A program made the position numbers and the translations under genes. This document shows, in pieces, positions 51,479-60,746 of a DNA stretch of 64,000 nucleotides; the stretch's first letter is position 1; each line of letters starts with the position of its first letter. This stretch comes from DASUPK01 sp963747425 (GTDB lineage: Bacteria; Actinomycetota; Thermoleophilia; Solirubrobacterales; 70-9). Below the pieces are notes generated by a model, which ran no database searches, was not told the DNA's origin, and saw only the letters and a list, made by a program, of their open reading frames with translations. The stretch covers positions 186,001 through 250,000 of the forward strand of contig CAVVFJ010000008.1 of NCBI GenBank assembly GCA_963747425.1, read 5' to 3'.

Positions 51479-52914
51479 ACCGTCAGATCGTCAAGATCTT
51501 CGGGCTCATCCTGGTGCTCTACGCGCTGCTCTTCGGCTTCACCTCCTACTGGTCGGTCTTCGACTCGAACTCGCTGAAGGCGAACACCGCGAACCGCAGG
51601 CCGCTGCTCGAGGAGCAGCGGATCCACCGCGGCTCGATCCTGGCCGACGACGGCACCGTGATCGCGCGCTCGACGCCGCAGGGCAAGGGCAACAGCAAGA
51701 TCTATGTCCGCCATTACCCCCTCGGCTCCCTGTTCGGCAACCCGATCGGCTACAGCTTCGTCGACCGCGGCCGGGTCGGCACCGAGCTCGCGCACAATGA
51801 CGAGCTGGTCGGGAACAAGACCGAGTTCCTCTCGGTCCTGGACGAGCTCCAGGGGCACGCCCAGGTCGGCGACAACCTGACCTCGTCTCTGGACCCGCGG
51901 GCGCAGCGCTCCGCGGTCGACGGGTTGGGCGGCCAGCGCGGTTCGGTCGTCGCGATCGTGCCCTCCACGGGCGAGGTCCGAGCGATGGTGAGCATCCCCG
52001 AGTACGACCCCAACCAGGTCGAAAACGCGAATACGTTCAAGCGCCTCAACGGCGACGAGAGCGCCCCGCTCTTCAACCGCGCCACGCAGGCCGGCTACCC
52101 GCCGGGATCGACGATGAAGGTCGTGACCGCGACCGCCGCTCTCGACAGCGGCAAGTTCACGCCCGACTCGGCGCTCAGCGGCCGGTCCCCGATCGAGATC
52201 GAGGGTGTGCCGCTCTCGAACTCCGGCGGGGAGCAGTTCGGAGACATCGACATGACGACCGCCCTGACCAACTCGGTCAACACCTGGTGGGCCCAGGCGG
52301 GGGAGAAGATCGGCAAGGACACGATGTTCAAGTACATGGACCGGTACGGGTTCAACGCCAAGCCCCGGCTCGACTACCCCGGCTTTCAGCTCGCGGCCAG
52401 CGGGGTCTACGACGGCAACAAGCTGCTCGGCCCCGGCGACACGATCGACATCGGGCGCGTGGCCATCGGCCAGGAGCGCCTGCGGGTGACGCCGCTGCAG
52501 ATGGCGGAGGTCGCCGCGACGGTCGCGAACAAGGGTGAGCTGATGGAGCCTCGCCTCTGGTCCAAGGTGACCGATCCCGATGGGCGCGTGACCCACCTGG
52601 ACCCAGCCCACCAGAGCCGTGTGATGAGCGAGGACACCGCGGCCGAGCTCAACACGATGATGCAGGGCGTGGTGAACGAGGGAACGGGTACCGCGGCGGC
52701 CGTGTCCGGCGTCGACGTCGCCGGCAAGACGGGGACGGCGGAGATCTCGCCAGGCGTCAACGACGCCTGGTTCATCGGCTTCGCCCCCGCCAACGATCCG
52801 CAGATCGCGATCTCGTGCATCGTCGAGCACACCAGCGGATTCGGCGGCCCGACCTGCGGGCCGATCTTCAAGGCCGTTGCCGAATCGCTGCTGAATGGAA
52901 GCTCCGGTGGCTAA
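51475..52914 (+). CDS. pbpA: penicillin-binding protein 2-type transpeptidase PbpA
   Basis: A class B PBP with one N-terminal helix (VKIFGLILVLYALLFGF), a dimerisation region and a transpeptidase domain. Catalytic motifs are PPGSTMK (nucleophile serine, about residue 212), NSVN and AGKTGTAE. It cross-links peptidoglycan made by the preceding SEDS protein. 479 residues. GTG start overlaps the ftsW stop (GTGA). Confidence 0.94.
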   Translation: MNRQIVKIFGLILVLYALLFGFTSYWSVFDSNSLKANTANRRPLLEEQRIHRGSILADDGTVIARSTPQGKGNSKIYVRHYPLGSLFGNPIGYSFVDRGRVGTELAHNDELVGNKTEFLSVLDELQGHAQVGDNLTSSLDPRAQRSAVDGLGGQRGSVVAIVPSTGEVRAMVSIPEYDPNQVENANTFKRLNGDESAPLFNRATQAGYPPGSTMKVVTATAALDSGKFTPDSALSGRSPIEIEGVPLSNSGGEQFGDIDMTTALTNSVNTWWAQAGEKIGKDTMFKYMDRYGFNAKPRLDYPGFQLAASGVYDGNKLLGPGDTIDIGRVAIGQERLRVTPLQMAEVAATVANKGELMEPRLWSKVTDPDGRVTHLDPAHQSRVMSEDTAAELNTMMQGVVNEGTGTAAAVSGVDVAGKTGTAEISPGVNDAWFIGFAPANDPQIAISCIVEHTSGFGGPTCGPIFKAVAESLLNGSSGG

Positions 52915-54769
52915 CCCCCGCAAGGGCACGATGGTCGACGAGCGCTACTGCCTCGATCGGAAGATCGGCTCGGGCGGGATGGCGGACGTCTGGCTCGCGG
53001 AGGACACCGAGCTCGACCGCAACGTGGCGATCAAGATCCTGCACGACCGCTTCGCGCAGGACAAGGAGTTCGTCCAGCGCTTCCAGCGAGAGGCGCAGTC
53101 GGCGGCAGGACTCCAGCACCCGAACGTGGTCGGGGTCTTCGACCGCGGCTCGTTCCGGGACACCTACTTCATCGCCATGGAGTACGTCGATGGCCCTTCG
53201 CTCAAGGACCTGGTCAAGGGCGGGATGGGGACCAAGGACGCGATCGACTTCACCAGGCAGATCCTCAACGGCGCCCGCTTCGCGCACCGCAAGGGGATCA
53301 TCCACCGCGACCTGAAGCCGCAGAACGTCCTGATCGACGACGAGGGCAGAGCCCGCGTCGCCGACTTCGGCATCGCCCGGGGCGGCGAGAACTCCGACAT
53401 CACCGCCACCGGCTCCGTGATGGGGACGGCGCAGTACCTCTCGCCGGAGCAGGCGCAGGGCAAGCCGACGACGCCGCGCTCGGACATCTACTCGATCGGG
53501 GTGATCCTCTACGAGGCCCTGACGGGACGGGTCCCGTTCGAGGGCGACAGCGCCGTCGCCGTCGCTCTCAAGCAGGTCTCAGAGGCGCCGCGCCGGCCCA
53601 GCGCGATCAACCCGGAGATTCCGCCGGCCCTCGACGCGGTCGTGATGAGGGCCCTCGCCAAGGACCCCGACGCGCGCTTCAAGGACGCGGACGCCTTCCT
53701 GCGGGCTCTCGACGCCGCAGAGCGGGCGCCCGACAAGCCCCGCCCGGAGGACACGGCCGCATTCGCCGCTGTCTCTCCGGAGGGCGAGACCGACGTCCCG
53801 GGTGATGAGGATGAGCACTACGAAGAGTGGGAGGAGGAGCAACGCCGCCGCCGCCGCTGGCGCTGGCTTGTCGTCGCTCTACTGGCCTGCGGCGTGGCGG
53901 CGCTCGTCGCCTATGCGCTCACCCGGCCGTCGCACGTTGGGATTCCCGACGTGATCGGGAAGACCTCGGGCCAGGCGAGCCAGATCCTCGACAAGGCGGG
54001 ATTCAAGGTGGCGATCAAGGCCGTGCCCAGCGCCGCACCGAGGGACCAGGTCGTCGAGCAGGATCCGATCCCGACGGATCGAGGCGGCGGCAAGGCGGAG
54101 GAGGGCTCCACCGTCACCCTCAGCGTCAGTTCCGGCCCGGCGATCGTGGCGGTGCCGGTGGTCGCCGGCCTGAGTCAGGCAGATGCGATAAAACGCCTGG
54201 AAAACGTGGGGTTCCAGGTGAACGTCGTGCAGCAGTTCTCGAAATCCGTGCCGAGAGGCCTGGTGATCGGGACCTCGCCGCCCTCGGGCACCCAGCTCTC
54301 CACCGCCCAGCCGGTGAACCTCCTGATCTCGCGCGGCGCCAACACGGTGGAGGTGCCGGACGTCGTCGGGCTCGACGACCGGGCTGCGCTCGCGGCCCTC
54401 TCGAACGCCGGGCTCTCGGGTACGGAGGTGCAGCGGGACTCGACGGAGCCACAGGGCAAGGTGCTGAACCAGAGCCCCGGAGCCGGCAAGCGCGTCGCTC
54501 GCGGCTCGCAGGTCACGATCTTCGCCTCGACCGGCGCGATCACGGTCCCGGACGTGATCGGGCAGACCAGGAAGGCGGCGGTCACGGCGCTGAAGAAGGC
54601 GGGCTTCACGACGGCCGTCACCGAGGAGACGACGACCGATCCCACCCAGGTCGGGGTGGTCATCTCCGAGTTCCCGCCGGGTGGATCCCGCGGCCAGCGC
54701 GGGGACACGGTGACCATCTCCGTCGGCATCGCCTCGTCCACCACCACCACCACCACCACGACGCCATGA
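52907..54769 (+). CDS. pknB: serine/threonine protein kinase PknB with four PASTA domains
   Basis: Kinase domain (GSGGMADVWLA, VAIKIL, HRDLKPQNV, DFGIAR, GTAQYLSPEQ) at residues 10-275, an acidic juxtamembrane segment, an Arg-rich stop-transfer, one helix (LVVALLACGVAALVAYAL, about 320-340) and four PASTA repeats (VPDVIG, VPVVAG, VPDVVG, VPDVIG starts) that sense muropeptides or lipid II. The C-terminus is a run of threonines coded by ACC/ACG repeats. I prefer GTG 52907 because GGAAG lies five bases upstream; ATG 52895 and ATG 52931 are alternatives. Overlaps pbpA and ddl. Confidence 0.95.
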   Translation: MANPRKGTMVDERYCLDRKIGSGGMADVWLAEDTELDRNVAIKILHDRFAQDKEFVQRFQREAQSAAGLQHPNVVGVFDRGSFRDTYFIAMEYVDGPSLKDLVKGGMGTKDAIDFTRQILNGARFAHRKGIIHRDLKPQNVLIDDEGRARVADFGIARGGENSDITATGSVMGTAQYLSPEQAQGKPTTPRSDIYSIGVILYEALTGRVPFEGDSAVAVALKQVSEAPRRPSAINPEIPPALDAVVMRALAKDPDARFKDADAFLRALDAAERAPDKPRPEDTAAFAAVSPEGETDVPGDEDEHYEEWEEEQRRRRRWRWLVVALLACGVAALVAYALTRPSHVGIPDVIGKTSGQASQILDKAGFKVAIKAVPSAAPRDQVVEQDPIPTDRGGGKAEEGSTVTLSVSSGPAIVAVPVVAGLSQADAIKRLENVGFQVNVVQQFSKSVPRGLVIGTSPPSGTQLSTAQPVNLLISRGANTVEVPDVVGLDDRAALAALSNAGLSGTEVQRDSTEPQGKVLNQSPGAGKRVARGSQVTIFASTGAITVPDVIGQTRKAAVTALKKAGFTTAVTEETTTDPTQVGVVISEFPPGGSRGQRGDTVTISVGIASSTTTTTTTTP

Positions 54770-55731
54770 AGGTCGCGGTACTCGGCGGCGGGACTTCCAG
54801 CGAGCACGAAGTCTCGCTGCGCTCCGCGGCGTCGGTGGCTGCGGGGCTCAGGGACGCCGGTCACGAGACGATCGAGGTGACCATCGGCCGCGACGGGGGC
54901 TGGTCCGCCGCGGGCGAGACGGTCAGCTTCACGCCGGCCGGCGGCCTGCTCGGGTGCGACGTCGCCTTCCCGGTGCTGCACGGCCCCGGGGGGGAGGACG
55001 GCAGTGTCCAGGGGCTGCTGGAGGTCCTCGACGTGCCCTATGCCGGCTCCGATGTCGAAGCTTCCGCGATCTGCATGGACAAGCTCGTCTTCAAGGACCT
55101 GCTCGCTCGCCACGGCGTGCCGCAGGTGGACTACTGCCGCGCCGGGGAGGAGGACTGGAAGGCGATCGCCTCCGGTTTCGGGCAGCCGGTCTGGGTGAAG
55201 CCCGCGCGCCTCGGATCGAGCGTCGGGATCGCGCCGGCGTCTGGAGAGGAGGAGCTCGATCGCGCCGTCGAGCACGCCGGCCGCCACGACCCGCGTGTGA
55301 TCGTCGAGGCGCCGGCGCCCGGCAGGGAGGTCGAGTGCTCGCTGCTCGGCAACGAGGAGCCCCTGGCGTCGCCGCCGGGCGAGATCGACACCAAGGGCCA
55401 CGATTGGTACGACTACGAGGCCAAGTACGACGAGGGCGGCATGGAGCTGGTGGTCCCCGCCCGGATCTCCGGGCCGGCGACCGAGCGGCTACGCGAGCTG
55501 GCGCGCCAGGTGTTCACCCTGTGCGGCTGCAGCGGGCTGGCGCGCTGCGACTTCTTCGTCGACGGCGAGGTGGTCCTGGTCAACGAGCTCAACACGATCC
55601 CCGGCTTCACCGAGACCAGCGTCTACGGCAAGCTCTTCGAGGCGGACGGGATCTCCTATCCCGACCTCTGTGACCGCCTCGTCAAGCTCGCGATCGAGCG
55701 GCACGAGCGGGCCCGCTCGTACGAGTTCTAG
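54766..55731 (+). CDS. ddl: D-alanine--D-alanine ligase, paralogue 2
   Basis: A complete ATP-grasp ligase: GGTSSEHEVSLRSA, HGPGGEDGS, GSSVGIA, YDYEAKYD with the D-Ala-selecting tyrosine, and NELNTIPGFTETS. 321 residues. Its ATG overlaps the pknB stop (ATGA), making the supply of D-Ala-D-Ala part of the kinase/transpeptidase operon. It is closer to the standard family sequence than paralogue 1 and is the better candidate for the housekeeping enzyme. Confidence 0.92.
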   Translation: MKVAVLGGGTSSEHEVSLRSAASVAAGLRDAGHETIEVTIGRDGGWSAAGETVSFTPAGGLLGCDVAFPVLHGPGGEDGSVQGLLEVLDVPYAGSDVEASAICMDKLVFKDLLARHGVPQVDYCRAGEEDWKAIASGFGQPVWVKPARLGSSVGIAPASGEEELDRAVEHAGRHDPRVIVEAPAPGREVECSLLGNEEPLASPPGEIDTKGHDWYDYEAKYDEGGMELVVPARISGPATERLRELARQVFTLCGCSGLARCDFFVDGEVVLVNELNTIPGFTETSVYGKLFEADGISYPDLCDRLVKLAIERHERARSYEF

Positions 55732-57260
55732 GTCGAGAGCCGAACGTCCGAGATTTCCATCTGGTAGCGGCCCGGGTCGTCCTCGGCCTGCGGGGGCTGC
55801 GTGATCCAGATCAGGAACGACTGAGCGGGCTTTCCGGGCAAATGGATCGTCTCGTTGGCGCCTCCGTCGCTGACGGTTGCGACCGGCTGTCCCCATCCGG
55901 ATAGCTCGCTCGGCGGTGAGCCGCTGAACTCATAGATGCTCGCGTTCCAGCCGGGAGTGGGGCTCCGGATCTGCATCGACCTGGCGGTGACGGTGTTCCC
56001 GGCGTCGATCGTCAGCCCGACCCCGTCCTTGAGGCCCCCGAAGTCCTGCGTGTCGTAATGCTCGGTCGCCCAGGCTGTGCCCGTCGGGTTCGAGTCGATG
56101 GCAAGCCGCTGTGTACCCGTCTCACGGCCGTCGGCCTCCGGGTCGAACTCGCTCGCGGCGTCGGTGGGCAGCTTGATCTCGGCGCTGCTGCTGCCGCTGG
56201 AGCCGTTGTTCCCGAGATGGATGCGCTCGCCGCCGAAGATCAGCGCCGCAGCGATCAGCGCGATCCCGACGATGCCCATGGCGATTCCGAGCCTCGACCG
56301 GCGGCCACCGCCAAGTCGCCGCCGCGAGGACGGGACCGAGTCGAGCACGCTGGTCGCCTCGCCGCTGGTCCCACCCCGGCGCGCAGCCTCGACCTCCAGG
56401 GTCTGCTCCAGGTCGCGAACCATCTGCGCGACGGACCCGTAGCGGTCGCGCTGGTCCTTGGTCGTGGCGCGGTCGACGACGGAGGCGACCGCGGCCGAGA
56501 CCTCGGGGCGCTTCGCCTGGACGTCCGGCATCGGCTCGTTCACGTGCTTCATCGCCACCCCGACCTGGGTCTCGGCCTGGAAGGGGACGTCCCCGGTGAG
56601 CATCTCGTAGAGGACGACCCCAAGCGAGTAGACGTCGGAGCGCTCGTCGACGTCCTCGCCCATCGCCTGCTCCGGGGAGACGTAGTCCGTGGTCCCCAAC
56701 ACCCTGCCGGTTGCGGTCATCCCCTTCTGCTCCAGCGACCGCGCGATCCCGAAGTCGGTCACCTTGGCCCGCCCCGCAGGGTCGATCAGGACGTTCTGCG
56801 GCTTCACGTCGCGATGGACGAGCTTGCGCGCGTGGGCGGCGGTCAGGCCGCGCCCGATCTCGATCGCGTAGGCGACTGCCTCGTCTACCGGCAGTCCGCC
56901 CTCCTCCTGGATCCGGCGCTTCAGGGTCCGGCCCTCGATGTACTCGAAGACGATGTAGGGACGCCCGTCGTCCTCGCCGGCGTCGATCACGCCGACCAGG
57001 TTCGGGTGGGAGAGCCGGGCGGCGGCCCTCGCCTCGCGGCGGAAGCGCTCGAGCTGGTCGGCCTCCTCGGAGATCTCCCGATGCAGCAGCTTGACCGCGA
57101 CCGGGCGATCGAGAACCTCGTCGAGCGCCAGGTAGACGGTCGACATGCCGCCCGAGCCCAGCTTCGACTCGAGCCGGTACCGGCCCGAGAGTACGGTGGA
57201 GCTCAAACGTTCCAACTGCTTTGCCTTTGCATCGCCATGTATTTTCGCCACAGGGTGCAC
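55728..57260 (-). CDS. serine/threonine protein kinase with outer discoidin-like domain
   Basis: Kinase domain at residues 25-290 (GSGGMSTVYLA, VAVKLL, HRDVKPQNV, DFGIAR, GTTDYVSPEQ), one helix (about 325-345) and a 150-residue outside part with WATEHYDTQDFGGLKDGVGLTI-like beta strands (here given only as a pattern, residues about 395-416) reminiscent of F5/8 discoidin sugar-binding folds. No PASTA. GTG 57260 is the longest start; shorter starts (TTG 57206 or 57215) are equally compatible with the kinase N-lobe and would free more promoter space. Its stop overlaps the ddl stop. Confidence 0.88.
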   Translation of the reverse strand: MHPVAKIHGDAKAKQLERLSSTVLSGRYRLESKLGSGGMSTVYLALDEVLDRPVAVKLLHREISEEADQLERFRREARAAARLSHPNLVGVIDAGEDDGRPYIVFEYIEGRTLKRRIQEEGGLPVDEAVAYAIEIGRGLTAAHARKLVHRDVKPQNVLIDPAGRAKVTDFGIARSLEQKGMTATGRVLGTTDYVSPEQAMGEDVDERSDVYSLGVVLYEMLTGDVPFQAETQVGVAMKHVNEPMPDVQAKRPEVSAAVASVVDRATTKDQRDRYGSVAQMVRDLEQTLEVEAARRGGTSGEATSVLDSVPSSRRRLGGGRRSRLGIAMGIVGIALIAAALIFGGERIHLGNNGSSGSSSAEIKLPTDAASEFDPEADGRETGTQRLAIDSNPTGTAWATEHYDTQDFGGLKDGVGLTIDAGNTVTARSMQIRSPTPGWNASIYEFSGSPPSELSGWGQPVATVSDGGANETIHLPGKPAQSFLIWITQPPQAEDDPGRYQMEISDVRLST

Positions 57261-57288
57261 CGGCCGCTGAGAGCCAGCGCCCGGACGA

Positions 57289-58173
57289 ATGATGACTGTC
57301 GAAGTCCGCTACTACAGCGACCCCGCCTGCCCGTGGTCATGGGCCGCCGAGCCCGCGCTGCGGAGGCTGATGTGGGAGTTCGACGGAGAGCTCGAGTTCG
57401 TCTGGGTGATGGGAGGCCTGGCTCGGCGCTACGGCCGCGAGTACCGCGACGACGAGGGGCGGATCGGCCACGGGCCGGACTGCTTCGCCGACCTGATCTC
57501 GCACTGGCTCGAGGTCGCCGCCGACGGGCTGATGCCCACCGACCCGCGGATCTGGACCGAGAGCCCACTGACCTCGACCTACCCCGCATGCCAGGCGGTG
57601 GAGGCGGCCGCGGAGCAGGGCTGGGAGGCCGGCTACCGCTACCTGCGCCGCCTCCGCGAGGGGATCATGTTCGAGCGGCGCAAGCTCGATCACCCGGCGG
57701 CGCTGATCGCGGCGGCGGGCGGCACCCAGATCGACCGTGCCCGCTTCGAGATCGACCTCTTCTCGGAGGCCACCACCGAGGCGTTCGGCGCCGATCTGGA
57801 CGAGGTGCGCAATCCGCCGGACGACGCGCGCAAGGCCGGCGGGGTCCGCCGGACCGAGGGCAAGCAGAGGCTGAGCTTCCCGTCGGCCGTCTTCATCGGG
57901 GAGGACGGGTTGCGGCACGGGGTCTGGGGAATGGCGCGCTCGCATCCCGCCCTACGGGATGCGGCACTCGCAGCGGGCGCGAAGCAGGTCAATGAAGGAG
58001 CGCTGGAGCCGATGGAGGCGGTGCGGCGCTTCGGCCGCTGCGCGACGCGTGAGCTGGAGGTCCTCTCGGAGAAGCCCCTGCCCGTGCTGGAGGCGGAGCT
58101 CTGGGAGATGGCCCGCGACTGGAAGCTGAAGCCGGTCCGCGCGCTGACCGGGACGCTCTGGGAGCCCGCCTAG
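57289..58173 (+). CDS. DsbA/FrnE-family thioredoxin-fold protein
   Basis: A 294-residue thioredoxin-fold protein with an inserted helical domain. The active site is CPWS (C14-S17), a monothiol variant: only the first cysteine is kept. It lacks a signal peptide, so it is cytoplasmic, like FrnE and YjbH-type proteins. YjbH relatives are protease adaptors; whether this one is an oxidoreductase or adaptor is open. Start is the double ATG at 57289, divergent from the kinase by 28 bases. Confidence 0.8.
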   Translation: MMTVEVRYYSDPACPWSWAAEPALRRLMWEFDGELEFVWVMGGLARRYGREYRDDEGRIGHGPDCFADLISHWLEVAADGLMPTDPRIWTESPLTSTYPACQAVEAAAEQGWEAGYRYLRRLREGIMFERRKLDHPAALIAAAGGTQIDRARFEIDLFSEATTEAFGADLDEVRNPPDDARKAGGVRRTEGKQRLSFPSAVFIGEDGLRHGVWGMARSHPALRDAALAAGAKQVNEGALEPMEAVRRFGRCATRELEVLSEKPLPVLEAELWEMARDWKLKPVRALTGTLWEPA

Positions 58174-58186
58174 GGACCCGAGCGGC

Positions 58187-59185
58187 CTAGTGCCTGACGA
58201 CCCTCCCAGGCCCCTCGATCGCCCTGCCGATTCTCCGTGCGGCGGGGTGATGCGCCTGCAGCGCTTCGGTGGCCGCCCCTTCGTCTGATCGAGCCACGAC
58301 TACGCAGAAGCCGCAGCCCATGTTGAAGACCTCGTGCATCTCCTCGTCAGAGACCTCGCCAAGCTCCTGGATCAGCTCGAAGATCGGCGGCACGGGGAGC
58401 GGGTCGTCGATCTCGTAGGAGACGTCGGCGTCCAGCCGCAGCAGGTTGTCGAGGCCGCTCGAGGTGATGTGGGCCAACCCCCGCACGTCGACGTCCGAGC
58501 TCAGCAGCTCGACGATCGGCTTGACGTAGATCTCGGTGGGCTCCAGGAGCACCTCACCGAGGGGGCGGCCCAGCCGCCCGTCGTCATCGGGGAGGTCCTC
58601 CAGAACCGAGCGAGCCAGCGTGTAGCCGTTGGAGTGCAGGCCCGACGACGGCAGCCCGATGACGGGGTCGCCTACCTCGATCTCGGCGCCCGTGACCAGC
58701 TCGTCGAGGGAGACGACTCCGAAGCAGGCGCCCGCGAGGTCGAGGCCTTTGACGATCTCCCCGAGCTGGGCGAGCTCGCCGCCGACGATCTCGATCCCGG
58801 CCAGCTCGGCGCCCCGTGCGAGGCCGACGCCGATCGCGCCCGCGACCTCCGGGTCCGCTCGATCGACGGCGAGGTAGTCGACCATCGCCAGTGGCTCCGC
58901 CCCGACGCAGACCACGTCGTTGACGTTCATCGCGACGCAGTCGATGCCCACCGTGTCCCAGCGGCCCATTCGCTCCGCCAGGACGAGCTTGGTCCCGACC
59001 CCGTCGGTGCTCAGTGCGATCCCGGTCCGCTCGTCGAGGCGGACCACGTTCGCGTAGTGACCGCTGGCCAGCACCTGGCGGCTCCGTGCGGGAGGCGAGG
59101 CCGCCAGTGCGGAGACCAGGGACGCGACGGCGGCATCGGCGTCACCCTGGCTGACGCCGGCCTTCGCGTAGGCGTCCTCGCTCAA
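58187..59185 (-). CDS. purM: phosphoribosylformylglycinamidine cyclo-ligase
   Basis: AIR synthetase, step five of purine synthesis. The family segments LSTDGVGTKL, CVAMNVNDVVCVGAEPL, GLPSSGLHSNGYTLAR and the C-terminal FNMGCGF are present. 332 residues. The start is TTG 59185, overlapping the uppP stop (TTGA). Last gene of the dedA-uppP-purM transcript. Confidence 0.95.
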   Translation of the reverse strand: MSEDAYAKAGVSQGDADAAVASLVSALAASPPARSRQVLASGHYANVVRLDERTGIALSTDGVGTKLVLAERMGRWDTVGIDCVAMNVNDVVCVGAEPLAMVDYLAVDRADPEVAGAIGVGLARGAELAGIEIVGGELAQLGEIVKGLDLAGACFGVVSLDELVTGAEIEVGDPVIGLPSSGLHSNGYTLARSVLEDLPDDDGRLGRPLGEVLLEPTEIYVKPIVELLSSDVDVRGLAHITSSGLDNLLRLDADVSYEIDDPLPVPPIFELIQELGEVSDEEMHEVFNMGCGFCVVVARSDEGAATEALQAHHPAARRIGRAIEGPGRVVRH

Positions 59186-60102
59186 CCCGACCGTCTCTCC
59201 GGCTCGGTTGGGGCGGTCGCCCAGCTCGGGATCCCGTTGCCGCTCGCCACGGCGCCGGTCCCGTCACCGGATGGAACGACACCCGTGGGTTGCGGGTGGT
59301 CGGGAGCCCGCCGGCGCCGGCGCCACATCTTCGCGATTACCAGCGAAGCGAGGCCGGCGCGATAGGCGGCGTACGGCCAGAGCGCGCTGTCGCGCTCGAC
59401 CAGGCGAATCAGCGCCTGCGAGGCCAAGGTGGAGGCGAAGGAGGTCGCGGTACCGGCGGCAAATCCGGCGCGCGCCTCCGGGGGGAGGCCCCTGCGCCGC
59501 AGCCGGGCGCCCTTGAGGGTGGCCGCGCCGACGATCACCGGCAGTGCGACCGTGCGGGAGAGCATGTTCGAATGCTGTCGCGTGAAGCCGCGCCAGCGTG
59601 CGGCGGTAAGCGTTGCCCCATTCCTGGAGACGCCGGGCGCGAGGGCCGCCGCCTGAGCCAGGCCGAGGGCCAGCCCATCGGCGGCCGTGGCTCGCCCCCT
59701 GTCTCGAACCTGCGGCCGGCGATCGGCGATCACCATGCCGGCGGCTCCGGCGAGCAGGCCGACAACGGTCGCGACCGGTCCGCCGAGCCTTCGCTCGATC
59801 GGGCGCTCCAGGGCCACGCCGAGGATCGCCGGGGGAAAGAAGGAGAGGGCGATCACGGCGGCCTTGCGCGAATCGAAGGAGCGCAGCTCCTCGGCGATCA
59901 CCCGCCGCTGGCCGACCAGCAGCGCCGCGGCGGCGCCGGCGTGGAGTGCGACCTCGAAGCTCTTCTGCAGCTCGGGATCCCGGTCGCGGTTGTTCCAGCC
60001 GGCGAGCCAGGGGATCAGGGTGAGGTGGGCGGAGCTGGAGACCGGGAGAAGCTCGGTCGGCCCCTGGACGGCGCCGAGGACGATCGCCCTCGACCGCTTC
60101 AT
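59182..60102 (-). CDS. uppP: undecaprenyl-diphosphate phosphatase
   Basis: BacA/UppP recycles undecaprenyl phosphate. The two signature motifs GPTELLPVSSSAHL and PGVSRNGATLTAARW are intact among about seven helices. 306 residues, with a hydrophilic 40-residue C-terminal tail that is longer than usual. ATG 60102 overlaps the dedA stop (ATGA). Confidence 0.94.
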   Translation of the reverse strand: MKRSRAIVLGAVQGPTELLPVSSSAHLTLIPWLAGWNNRDRDPELQKSFEVALHAGAAAALLVGQRRVIAEELRSFDSRKAAVIALSFFPPAILGVALERPIERRLGGPVATVVGLLAGAAGMVIADRRPQVRDRGRATAADGLALGLAQAAALAPGVSRNGATLTAARWRGFTRQHSNMLSRTVALPVIVGAATLKGARLRRRGLPPEARAGFAAGTATSFASTLASQALIRLVERDSALWPYAAYRAGLASLVIAKMWRRRRRAPDHPQPTGVVPSGDGTGAVASGNGIPSWATAPTEPERRSG

Positions 60103-60746
60103 CCCTCTGTTGCCGGCTCGACCCTGCCGCGCCGGCGCCTGAGCAGCGCCCAGGCGATCAGCACGAGGATGGCCGCGAGCACCGCGTAGTCGAGGTAGTG
60201 CAACCGGTCCTTCCAGTCATTCCACTTGCTGCCGACCTCCTTCCCGAGAAAACCTAGGGCGAGCACCCAGGGGATGCAGCCGGCGAGCGTCAGCCAGGTG
60301 AAGCGCCAGAAGGGCATCCGGGCGACTCCCGCGGGCAGCGAGATGAAGGTCCGGATGATCGGCAGCATTCGGGAGAAGAAGACGGTGGCGTCGCCGTGCC
60401 GGGTGAACCAGTCGTCCGCCCATTCCAGGTAGCGCTTGTTGGTGTGGAAGATCGCGTGCCGCTCGACCAACTCCAGGCGGCCGTAGTAGCCGATCGCGTA
60501 GGCGATCCAGGACCCCACCAGGTTGCCGGCCACCCCCGCCGCGACGATCCCGAACAGGGTCAGGGTGCCGTCGTCGACCTTGAAGCCGGCGAACAACATC
60601 GTCGCCTCGCTCGGGATCGGGATTAGGGCGCTCTCCAGCGTCATCAGCACGAACACGCCGGCGTACCCGGCGTCGCCGATCAGGTTGGTGGCGAAGTCGA
60701 CCAGCTTGTCGGTCACCGCGCCGGTCAGAAGAACGAGGCCGGTCAC
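60099..60746 (-). CDS. DedA family membrane protein
   Basis: A 215-residue VTT/DedA protein with ESALIPIPSEATMLFAGF, the FFSRMLPIIRTFISLPAG arginine helix and about five helices. DedA proteins are implicated in undecaprenyl-phosphate translocation, fitting co-transcription with uppP. GTG start with a leaderless -10. Confidence 0.92.
   Translation of the reverse strand: MTGLVLLTGAVTDKLVDFATNLIGDAGYAGVFVLMTLESALIPIPSEATMLFAGFKVDDGTLTLFGIVAAGVAGNLVGSWIAYAIGYYGRLELVERHAIFHTNKRYLEWADDWFTRHGDATVFFSRMLPIIRTFISLPAGVARMPFWRFTWLTLAGCIPWVLALGFLGKEVGSKWNDWKDRLHYLDYAVLAAILVLIAWALLRRRRGRVEPATEG

Noticed and set aside
53827..54765. Upstream part of the 634-residue frame that ends as ddl
   Set aside because: It is an out-of-frame reading of pknB (Arg/Gly-rich); ddl starts at ATG 54766.
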